From assembly GCA_910588435.1 (NCBI GenBank), contig CAJUPL010000029.1:1-21409 (forward strand): DNA of 21,409 nucleotides, in the 5' to 3' direction. Positions 13,862-21,323 of the stretch are shown piece after piece. The notes below the pieces were generated by a model that saw nothing but the letters and a program-made list of their open reading frames with translations, was not told where the DNA came from and ran no database searches. How positions within the stretch are numbered: the stretch's first letter is position 1; each line of letters opens with the position of its first letter. Source of the stretch: an uncultured Eggerthellaceae bacterium. Lineage in GTDB: Bacteria; Actinomycetota; Coriobacteriia; Coriobacteriales; Eggerthellaceae. The position numbers were made by a program, and so were the translations under genes.

Positions 13862-16800
13862 ATGAGCACAGATATAACGTCTTTCGTCACTGACGGCACG
13901 CCGGATGACATCATCAAGCGCTATGAGCAGCTTCCGCAGCTGGCGAATGATTCAGATCTTGGCGAATACGACCAGAACATCGTGGTGATAGACACGGAGA
14001 CCACCGGCGTCTCCTTCAAGAAGGATGAGCTCACGCAGATCGCCGCGGCGCGCATGGAGCACGGTGAGGTCACGGATTGGTTCGTCACGTTCGTGGATCC
14101 CGGCATGCACATCCCGGATGAGATCTCACACCTCACTAATATATATGATGCGGATGTTGCGAACGCGTCCTCACCAGAGGAGGCGCTGGCGCAGCTGGTG
14201 GAGTTCGCGGGGGACGCGAAGATGGTGGCGCACAACGCCGCGTTCGACAAGGAGTTCACAACCAAGCACCCGGCGGGCTATCCGCTGCTTGAGAACACGT
14301 GGATAGACTCGCTCGAGCTGTCAAGGATAGCCCTGCCTCGCATGAAGAGCCACCGCCTGATAGACCTGGTGCGCGCGTTCGGCGCGCCGGTGTCCACGCA
14401 CCGCGCGGATGACGACGTGGCGGCGCTTTGCGCGGTGTATCGCATCCTGCTTGCAGCCATCAGCTCCATGCCGGAGGGTCTCTTGTTCGCCATATCCCAG
14501 CTGGCATCGCCGGAGGAGTGGCCTACGCAGGTCTTGTTCGCGAACTTTGCGAACATGGCATATGAGAAGCGGGCAAAAGGTAATGCGGATCCCGTTGCTC
14601 CGGAGCATCTGTCACTGCATGAGCTTCGCCGCGCAAGGCTGCCGAAGGAGCAGAGGCGGCGCAAGAAGGATGCGGCTGACATGGTGTCAGCTGAGCTCTT
14701 AGAGCAGCTTCAGAACAGCAACATGCACGTTGAGGCTGACGCGCAGGACATGAAGGTGCTGAGCTTCCCAACCTCAGAGGACATCGCAGACGCATTCACC
14801 GCGGAGGGCCTGGTGGGCGGCCTGTACGCTGGCTATGAGGCACGGGCGGAGCAGTCAGAGATGGCGTGTGCCGTGCGGGACGCGTTCGCAGGCAGCGTGA
14901 ACCTCTGCGTTGAGGCGGGCACCGGCGTTGGGAAGTCAATGGCGTACCTGGTGCCGGCGGCGCTGACCGCGCGTGCGAATGACATCAGCGTAGGCGTTGC
15001 CACCAAGACGAACGCGCTGCTTGACCAGCTGGTCTATAAGGAGCTGCCGCTTCTGAAGCGCGCGCTTGGCGGTGAGCTCACGTACGCGCCCATCAAGGGC
15101 TTCAGCCATTATCCGTGTCTGCGAAAGGTGCAGCGCATGGTGGATTCGGGCGCGCAGATGCGCCTTGTGATGAACGATGAGCAGTCGCAGGCGCCGGCCA
15201 TCGCGGGCGTGCTGTCATTCATCGAGCAGACGGCGTACGACGACATGGACACGCTGAAGGTTGACTTCCGCGTGCTGCCGCGCGGCGCCATCTCAACCAC
15301 AAGCCACGATTGCCTGCGCCGCAAGTGTCCGTTCTTCGGGCAGCAGTGCTTCGTGTTCGGGAGTCGCAAGCTGGCCGAGGAAGCTGATGTGGTGGTCACG
15401 AACCAGAGCCTGCTCTTCTGCGATGTTGCGGCTGAGGGCGGTCTTTTGCCTCCCATCCGCTATTGGGTAGTGGATGAGGCTCATGGCGCTGAGGCAGAGG
15501 CGCGCGGCGCGCTCTCCTTGGAGATAGGCGTTGAGGCGCTGAATCACCTGACGCAGCGCGTGAGCTCTGATTCCGGCAGCCGGAACGTTTTCACGCGGGC
15601 GGAGCGCAATGTTGATGTGGGGGAGGCGCCGGATGCGGCGCGCCATGAGCGCATCATGAAGGCGGAGGCTGATGAGGCAGCAGCGGATGGAGGGGAAGGG
15701 TCACAGCAGTTCACCGCAGCCCAGACGGCCGGCACGCTCTTCTTCGCTCTCACCACGAAGGGCAAGACGTGCGGGCGCGCGTTCGCAGAGGCTGAGGGAA
15801 ACTTCATGCAGCGTGCGCGCGATCTTCTGGAGTTCGACCCGAACCGCAAGTCCAGCTACGACATGACGGACATCTGGATCAACGAGCAAGTGCGTGCAAC
15901 GCAGGTGTTCGCGGGCGTGAAGGCCGCGGCGGAGGAGTTCATCGGGGCTGCGGAGGCGCTGATCAACGCGTGCCAAGAGCTGGTGGGATTCTTGGATGAC
16001 TACGAGAGCGCGTCTGTCATCCAGCGCGAGATAGCCGCGGTGGCGCTTGAGCTGAAGGACATGATAGCCGCGGCGGACGTGATCTTCGTGCACCCAACGG
16101 ATGAATACGTCTGCTCAGCCAACCTGAGCCGCCACCCGGAGAAGGGTCGCGGCGTTCGCAATGATTGCCTGCGCGCCATGCTCTTCAACGTTGGCGGCGC
16201 GCTTGACGAGACGCTCTACGCTGATACGCGCTCTGTTGTGTACACATCCGCAACGCTCACGGTGAACGGGTCATTCCAGCCGTTCGAGGACGCCATGGGG
16301 CTGAACTCGTCTGAGCAGTCGCGCGCGAACACGCTCACCTTGAAGTCAAGCTATGACTTTGACGCGAACATGGCCGTCTATGTTGTGAATGACATGCCAG
16401 AGCCCGGCAACCCCAGCTATCTGGGGCGCTTGCAGGAGCTGTTGGCGCAGGCGCATGTGGCGAACGGCGGCTCCATGCTCACGCTCTTCACCAACAAGAA
16501 GGAGATGGATGCGTGCTTTGCTGAGGTGCAACCGCGCATGAAGGAGCATGACTTGCGCCTGGTCTGCCAGAAGTGGGGAGTGTCCACGAAGAACCTCCGC
16601 GATGACTTCTTGAAGGATGAGAGCCTGTCATTATTCGCGCTGAAGAGCTTCTGGGAGGGCTTCGATGCTCCGGGAGACACCTTGAAGGGCGTCATCATCC
16701 CGAAGCTCCCGTTCGCGAAGCCCACTGACCCCTTGTCTTGCGAGAGGTCTGCGCGAGATGACGCAGCGTGGCGGAACTACGTGCTGCCGCAAGCAGTGCT

Positions 16801-16990
16801 GGAGGTGCGCCAGGCGGCAGGCAGGCTGATCCGCAGCGCCACTGACACGGGCATCTTGATCTTGGCGGACTCGCGCCTTGTCAGCAAGGGCTACGGCAAG
16901 GTGTTCCTGCGGTCTCTCCCAAGCCAGAATGTGAGCTTCGTCACAGCACAGGAGCTGGCGGACATCTTGGCAAGCAAGCCACTAGGTTAG
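13862..16990 (+). CDS. dinG: DinG-family Fe-S helicase fused to a DnaQ-like 3'-5' exonuclease
   Basis: A 1042-residue DNA repair protein. The N-terminal DEDDh exonuclease (about 38-200) has DTET (D44, E46), HNAAFD (D129) and HRADDD (H180, D185), all active-site residues present. The XPD/DinG-type SF2 helicase follows: Walker A GTGVGKS (353-359), four cysteines spaced like the DinG/XPD iron-sulfur site (C419, C484, C489, C496), DEAH (538-541) and motif VI QAAGRLIR (984-991). The exonuclease-helicase order is known from Gram-positive DinG, where the helicase part may be degenerate; here both halves look intact. ATG 13862 is chosen for AAGGA four bases upstream; a TTG ten codons earlier is possible. 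It ends inside the ribosome binding site of coaD, so the two are coupled. Confidence 0.92.
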   Translation: MSTDITSFVTDGTPDDIIKRYEQLPQLANDSDLGEYDQNIVVIDTETTGVSFKKDELTQIAAARMEHGEVTDWFVTFVDPGMHIPDEISHLTNIYDADVANASSPEEALAQLVEFAGDAKMVAHNAAFDKEFTTKHPAGYPLLENTWIDSLELSRIALPRMKSHRLIDLVRAFGAPVSTHRADDDVAALCAVYRILLAAISSMPEGLLFAISQLASPEEWPTQVLFANFANMAYEKRAKGNADPVAPEHLSLHELRRARLPKEQRRRKKDAADMVSAELLEQLQNSNMHVEADAQDMKVLSFPTSEDIADAFTAEGLVGGLYAGYEARAEQSEMACAVRDAFAGSVNLCVEAGTGVGKSMAYLVPAALTARANDISVGVATKTNALLDQLVYKELPLLKRALGGELTYAPIKGFSHYPCLRKVQRMVDSGAQMRLVMNDEQSQAPAIAGVLSFIEQTAYDDMDTLKVDFRVLPRGAISTTSHDCLRRKCPFFGQQCFVFGSRKLAEEADVVVTNQSLLFCDVAAEGGLLPPIRYWVVDEAHGAEAEARGALSLEIGVEALNHLTQRVSSDSGSRNVFTRAERNVDVGEAPDAARHERIMKAEADEAAADGGEGSQQFTAAQTAGTLFFALTTKGKTCGRAFAEAEGNFMQRARDLLEFDPNRKSSYDMTDIWINEQVRATQVFAGVKAAAEEFIGAAEALINACQELVGFLDDYESASVIQREIAAVALELKDMIAAADVIFVHPTDEYVCSANLSRHPEKGRGVRNDCLRAMLFNVGGALDETLYADTRSVVYTSATLTVNGSFQPFEDAMGLNSSEQSRANTLTLKSSYDFDANMAVYVVNDMPEPGNPSYLGRLQELLAQAHVANGGSMLTLFTNKKEMDACFAEVQPRMKEHDLRLVCQKWGVSTKNLRDDFLKDESLSLFALKSFWEGFDAPGDTLKGVIIPKLPFAKPTDPLSCERSARDDAAWRNYVLPQAVLEVRQAAGRLIRSATDTGILILADSRLVSKGYGKVFLRSLPSQNVSFVTAQELADILASKPLG

Positions 16991-17003
16991 GAGGATGGTG
17001 CAG

Positions 17004-17477
17004 ATGACACGCCGCGCTATCACCCCCGGCACGTTCGACCCAATAACGAACGGCCATCTTGACATCATCTGCCGCGCCGCATCCATGATGGATGAGGTCA
17101 CCGTGGCGGTTGCCAAGTCAGCGGGGAAGCACCCGCTGTTCCCGCTTGAGGAGCGTGCGCGCCTGGTTCGCCAGGCAACCGAGCATCTGCCGAACGTGAG
17201 CGTGGAAGCGTTCGATTGCCTGTTGGTGGATTTCGCGCGCCAGAAGGATGCGCATGTGATCGTGAAGGGGCTTCGCGCCATCACTGACTTCGAGTACGAG
17301 TTCCAGATGAATGCGCTCAATCAGCAGCTGGATTACAACCTGGAGACCATCTTCATCATGAGCCCGCCAGAGTATATGTATCTGTCATCCTCCATAGTGC
17401 GCGAGCTGGCAAGCTTCGGCGCGGATGTCAGTCAGTTCGTGCCACCTTGCGTAGCGAAGGCTTTGGCGAAGGTGTGA
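17004..17477 (+). CDS. coaD: Phosphopantetheine adenylyltransferase
   Basis: Cytoplasmic enzyme joining ATP and 4'-phosphopantetheine to dephospho-CoA, the penultimate step of coenzyme A synthesis. The 157-residue product has the nucleotidyltransferase signature PGTFDPITNGH (8-18, with the final His of the HIGH-like motif), KGLRAITDFEYEFQM (88-102) and YLSSSIVRE (126-134). Length is typical. ATG 17004 is preferred: AGGAGG (16989-16994) overlaps the stop codon of the upstream gene and stands nine bases before it, whereas ATG 16995 touches the binding site directly. Co-transcription with the helicase is likely and is probably a neighbourhood effect, not a functional link. Confidence 0.96.
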   Translation: MTRRAITPGTFDPITNGHLDIICRAASMMDEVTVAVAKSAGKHPLFPLEERARLVRQATEHLPNVSVEAFDCLLVDFARQKDAHVIVKGLRAITDFEYEFQMNALNQQLDYNLETIFIMSPPEYMYLSSSIVRELASFGADVSQFVPPCVAKALAKV

Positions 17478-17515
17478 GATGCGCCCAAGCGGTGCGCCAG
17501 TTATCCCCTCGCTAG

Positions 17516-17568
17516 GCGTTTCAATGCTATCATGGCGGGTACGCATTGAAACGCAGACTGAAACGTAG
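17516..17568 (+). promoter_or_regulatory. Promoter embedded in a 12-bp inverted repeat before the PASTA kinase
   Basis: GCGTTTCAATGC (17516-17527) and GCATTGAAACGC (17543-17554) are perfect inverted copies separated by 15 bases. The spacer begins with TATCAT, which with the preceding TGC forms an extended -10 (17525-17533). A direct repeat TGAAACGCAG / TGAAACGTAG (17547-17556 and 17559-17568) adds a third copy of the core. This looks like an operator for a dimeric regulator overlapping the promoter. Confidence 0.55.
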
Positions 17569-17596
17569 TGATGATGTGTACCTTTAAGGAGTCATT

Positions 17597-19597
17597 GTGA
17601 CAGGACAAGGACCCATGACCGGCCGGGTCTTCGCTGGGCGCTATGAGGTTGGAGAGCGCATCGGCGTAGGCGGCATGGCTGAAGTCTACACCGCCACAGA
17701 CACAACGCTTGGACGCGTGGTAGCCGTCAAGGTGATGCTTCCGCAGTACGCTGATGACGCTGATTTCGCGCGGCGCTTCCGCCAGGAGGCTGCGGCTGCA
17801 GCCAACCTGCAAAGCCCCTACATCGTGAATGTGTATGACTGGGGCCATGACGAAGACACGTACTACATTGTCATGGAGTACATCCGCGGCTCTGACCTGA
17901 AGACCGCCATCCAGCAGCGCGGCGCCATCAATCAGCGCAAGGTTGCTGAGATCGGCAGCCAGGTCTGCCAGGCTCTCACCGCGGCACACAGCCAAGACAT
18001 CATCCACAGGGACGTCAAGCCGCAGAACATCATGGTGCAGCCTGATGGCAACGTGAAGGTGATGGACTTCGGCATTGCACGTGCGAAGAACTCAACGGCT
18101 GACAAGACCACCGTTGTGCTTGGCACTGCGCACTACGCATCTCCTGAGCAGGCGCAGGGCAAGGACCTCTCTCCTGCATCTGACATCTATTCGCTTGGCG
18201 TGGTGCTATATGAGGCCTCAACGGGCAAGCTTCCGTTCGACGGCCCGGATGCCGTGAGCGTGGCTCTCATGCAGGTGCAAGATGAGCCGGTGCCTCCTCG
18301 TGAGATCAACCCGGACATCTCTCCTGAGCTTGAGACCATCATCATGTGCGCCATGCAGAAGGACCCAAGCAAGCGCTTCGCCACCGCATCTGACATGCGC
18401 CAAGCCCTTGGCGCTTTCATCTCCGGCCGCGGGCTTGGGGCAACCGTTCCGCTTGAAACAGACGGCTTCACCAGCGCGCAGACGCAGGTCATGCCAGCTG
18501 TTGCCACGCTTGGCTCGGATGCCACCAAGACCATGCCCATCGTGCCGGGTGGCCAGCATGCAGCTGGCCCCAAGCAGCAGGGCGTGCGCTCATACAACGG
18601 CGGCGCTGAGAAAGAGGGGATGTCAGGCAAGAAGAAGGCTGGCATCGTCATCGGCGTGATCGCGGCGCTTGCCATCATCTTGGGGCTGGTGTTCGCGTTC
18701 GGCATGCCAGGCGGTGAGAAGGCCGAAGTGCCAGATGTCACCGGCATGACCGCGGACCAGGCACAGATGACCATAGAGCAAGCCGGCTTCAAGGTGGGCG
18801 AGGTCAACAACGTCTACGATGACGCCACTGAGCCTGGCACCGTTGTTGGGCAGAACCCGAAGGGCGGTTCGCAGGCTGACAAGGGCTCCAAGATCAACAT
18901 CGACGTCAGCCAGGGCTCTGAGGAGATAGAGGTGCCGGACGTCTCCGGCATGACGCTTGATGAAGCGCGCAAAGCCATCACGGTGGCCGGGTTCTCCGTT
19001 GGTGAGACCACCAAGGAGTACTCTGACTCCGTTGAAGAGGGCCACGTCATGAAGCAGACGCCCGCCGCAGGCTCAATGGCTGCGCAGGGCTCCAAGGTGG
19101 ATCTGGTGGTATCGCAGGGCACTGACCAGGTTGAGGTGCCGGATGTGTCCGGGATGTCTCTGGATGCAGCGCGCTCACGCCTTGAGAAGGCCGGGCTCAA
19201 GATCAGCCAAGCTGGCACTGAGAACAGCAGCTCCGTGCCTGCTGATTCCGTGATCAGCCAGTCTCCTGCGGCCGGGAACAAGGTCCCGAAGGACACCACG
19301 GTGAGCGTGGTCGTATCGCTTGGGAAGAAGGACACCACTGTCAGCGTCCCAAGCGTGGTGGGCAATTCGCAGCAGTACGCTGAGAGCGCGCTACGTGACG
19401 CTGGGCTCTCCGTGAACGTGGTCTCCAACTACTCGCAGTCAACGCCAGCAGGCCAGGTCATGCAGCAGTCCATCAGCGGAGGAACGCGCGTTGAGCAGGG
19501 AACCACCGTCACCATAGAGGTGTCGAAGGGTCCTGCTCCGTCCACCACTGACCCGGGCGAGGGGAGCGGTTCGCAGCAAGGCACCCAGGGCGCGTGA
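17597..19597 (+). CDS. pknB: PASTA-domain Ser/Thr protein kinase (PknB/Stk type)
   Basis: Membrane kinase that senses muropeptides or lipid II and controls cell wall growth. The 666-residue protein has a cytoplasmic Hanks-type kinase domain (about 15-275): glycine loop GVGGMAEV (23-30), ATP lysine K45, HRDVKPQN with catalytic D139, DFG (157-159) and APE-like SPE (182-184). A Pro/Thr/Gly-rich linker leads to one membrane helix (about 346-370) and four extracellular PASTA repeats starting at VPDVTG (378), VPDVSG (446), VPDVSG (514) and VPSVVG (584), followed by a Ser/Gly tail. GTG 17597 has AAGGAG five bases upstream; ATG 17615 is a weaker alternative. The usual partners (PP2C phosphatase, FtsW/RodA, penicillin-binding protein) are not next to it here. 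An inverted repeat surrounds its promoter. Confidence 0.95.
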   Translation: MTGQGPMTGRVFAGRYEVGERIGVGGMAEVYTATDTTLGRVVAVKVMLPQYADDADFARRFRQEAAAAANLQSPYIVNVYDWGHDEDTYYIVMEYIRGSDLKTAIQQRGAINQRKVAEIGSQVCQALTAAHSQDIIHRDVKPQNIMVQPDGNVKVMDFGIARAKNSTADKTTVVLGTAHYASPEQAQGKDLSPASDIYSLGVVLYEASTGKLPFDGPDAVSVALMQVQDEPVPPREINPDISPELETIIMCAMQKDPSKRFATASDMRQALGAFISGRGLGATVPLETDGFTSAQTQVMPAVATLGSDATKTMPIVPGGQHAAGPKQQGVRSYNGGAEKEGMSGKKKAGIVIGVIAALAIILGLVFAFGMPGGEKAEVPDVTGMTADQAQMTIEQAGFKVGEVNNVYDDATEPGTVVGQNPKGGSQADKGSKINIDVSQGSEEIEVPDVSGMTLDEARKAITVAGFSVGETTKEYSDSVEEGHVMKQTPAAGSMAAQGSKVDLVVSQGTDQVEVPDVSGMSLDAARSRLEKAGLKISQAGTENSSSVPADSVISQSPAAGNKVPKDTTVSVVVSLGKKDTTVSVPSVVGNSQQYAESALRDAGLSVNVVSNYSQSTPAGQVMQQSISGGTRVEQGTTVTIEVSKGPAPSTTDPGEGSGSQQGTQGA

Positions 19598-19626
19598 GCC
19601 TTGATCGCGCCCGGACGATGAGCTGA

Positions 19627-20520
19627 ATGAGCCTTGATTCTCTGACAGATGCGCTGAAGGGCTGGCTGGATAAGATCCTGCATGTGGATTGGCTCTCCAC
19701 CGCCGTCACCATGGTGGTGGTGCTGATCATCACGGCGCTGATCGCGCATCTGGTCACGCGGTTCATCAAGAAGATCCTGCATGTGGACAAGAATCCGCTG
19801 CCCGCGTCCAGCATCTTCGTGAACATCGGACGCGCCATCGTCTGGATCGTTGGCGTCTGCGTGGTGCTCTCCAGCTGCTTCAACGTGAACATCTCGGCCG
19901 CCATCACGGCCCTTGGCATAGGCGGCTTGGCGGTCTCCCTGGGCTTTCAGGCCACTCTTTCGAACTTGATCGCAGGCTTGCAAGTGAGCCTCACCAAGCT
20001 GGTGGCTCCGGGCGACCACATCAACGTCGGCGGCAATGAGGGCGTTGTGGATGACGTAACCTGGCGTCACACTCGCATCATCACGCCGCGTGGCGAACGC
20101 GTGGTCATCCCGAATTCGCTGATGAACACGGATGCGCTCATCAAGCTTGCGCCCATGAACATCGTTCGCGTGAACATCCTGATCCCAACGGATACGTTCA
20201 GCGCACCAGGCGCGCCGGGCATGGACAAGCTGATCTCTGACATGGAGTCGCAGATCGACGACGCAGTTGGCAAGATCACCAAGATGGAGGACAAGGCCAA
20301 GATCCAGCTCATTGAGATGACTGAGCGCGGGTACCGCGGCCTTCTCACGTTCACCGTCATGGAGGGGGCGAACGTTGGCGAAGCGCGGACATGTGCGCTT
20401 AAGGCCATCTCCGATCACGCCAGCGCCATCTCCCGCAACAGGAAGCGCCGCCACAAGGTGAAGCATGTGAAGGTACCTCATCGCGTCATGGATTTCATAA
20501 GGTCACGGAGGAAGAGATGA
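19627..20520 (+). CDS. Small-conductance mechanosensitive channel, MscS family
   Basis: Inner-membrane channel opening under moderate tension. The 297-residue product has three membrane helices (about 23-45, 62-82 and 89-120). The third is the pore helix, with the Gly/Ala pattern LGIGGLAVSLGFQATLSNLI (96-115). The beta domain follows with GDHINVGGNEGVVDDV (129-144) and PNSLM (162-166), typical of the family, then a mixed C-terminal domain and a very basic tail (about the last 30 residues, rich in Arg and Lys). It begins 29 bases after the kinase stop, with only a weak ribosome site, so it may be translated by coupling. Its last codons overlap the nrdG start (ATGA). Function is secure at family level. 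Confidence 0.93.
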   Translation: MSLDSLTDALKGWLDKILHVDWLSTAVTMVVVLIITALIAHLVTRFIKKILHVDKNPLPASSIFVNIGRAIVWIVGVCVVLSSCFNVNISAAITALGIGGLAVSLGFQATLSNLIAGLQVSLTKLVAPGDHINVGGNEGVVDDVTWRHTRIITPRGERVVIPNSLMNTDALIKLAPMNIVRVNILIPTDTFSAPGAPGMDKLISDMESQIDDAVGKITKMEDKAKIQLIEMTERGYRGLLTFTVMEGANVGEARTCALKAISDHASAISRNRKRRHKVKHVKVPHRVMDFIRSRRKR

Positions 20521-21017
20521 CTCAGATCCGCCTGTACGGTTGCGTTCAAGACTCCATCGTGGATGGTCCTGGGCTTCGCTACTCCGTCTTCGTGCAGGGC
20601 TGCACGCATGCATGCCCCGGATGCCACAACCCTGAGAGCCAGCCTCACTCAGGCGGTGAGGTTCGCGAAGTGGCCGAGGTGCTGGCCGACATTCGCAAGA
20701 ACCCGCTGGTGCACAGCGTGACATTGTCCGGCGGAGAGCCGTTCCAGCAGGCCGAGGCGTGCGCTGAGCTAGCAAGTGCGCTGAAGGCTGAGGGCTACGA
20801 CATCTGGACGTACACTGGGTACCTGTATGAGGATCTGCTGGCGCACGGGGATGAGCATGCTCGCAAGCTGCTAGAGAATACCGATGTGCTTGTTGATGGA
20901 CCCTTTGTTGAGGACCTGCGCTCCCTTGATATCAAGTGGCGCGGCTCGTCCAACCAGCGCCTGATAGACGTTCCCGCATCCCTTGCCTCCGAAAGCACCT
21001 GCTTGCTAGAGGACTGA
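20517..21017 (+). CDS. nrdG: Anaerobic ribonucleoside-triphosphate reductase activating protein
   Basis: Radical-SAM enzyme that places the glycyl radical on NrdD, enabling deoxynucleotide synthesis without oxygen. The 166-residue product has the CX3CX2C cluster motif (C29, C33, C36 in GCTHACPGCHNPE), SGGEPFQQ for SAM binding (near 75-82), VDGPFVEDL and RGSSNQRLIDV, all typical of NrdG. Length is close to the 154-residue E. coli protein. GGAGG lies five bases before the ATG, inside the end of the mscS gene. nrdD, normally the neighbour, is not within the window on either side, which is unusual. The gene ends at cassette R6 whose outer hairpin forms its terminator. Confidence 0.95.
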   Translation: MTQIRLYGCVQDSIVDGPGLRYSVFVQGCTHACPGCHNPESQPHSGGEVREVAEVLADIRKNPLVHSVTLSGGEPFQQAEACAELASALKAEGYDIWTYTGYLYEDLLAHGDEHARKLLENTDVLVDGPFVEDLRSLDIKWRGSSNQRLIDVPASLASESTCLLED

Positions 21018-21045
21018 GCCGCACCCTTGCTGCCTTAAAAAATGC

Positions 21046-21077
21046 TGCATGGGCGAAGAACACGCCCATGCACTTTT
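21046..21077 (+). terminator. Intrinsic terminator after nrdG
   Basis: TGCATGGGCG (21046-21055) pairs perfectly with CGCCCATGCA (21063-21072) around AAGAACA, followed by CTTTTATAA. AAAAAA lies just upstream, so it can also work on the minus strand. It is 28 bases after the nrdG stop. Confidence 0.75.
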
Positions 21078-21323
21078 ATAACGGCCTTTAACTTTGCATG
21101 TGCAAGCATCTGCAAAGTAGCGGCCTTGGCGCGCTCACGCGCGCCTATTCAACCAAAACCTCTGCAGTAGGCGGCTGCATCGCAGCCGCAGTTGCACGCT
21201 AGTGCAACGTAACGCAGGCGCTAGCCTGCGAACACCCGGATGCCAGCAACAGTTCAGGTCACCTAGCCTGGCGCAAGACACCGATCCGGACAATCCCGGC
21301 TCCAACCCTTACCCCGCTCACAT

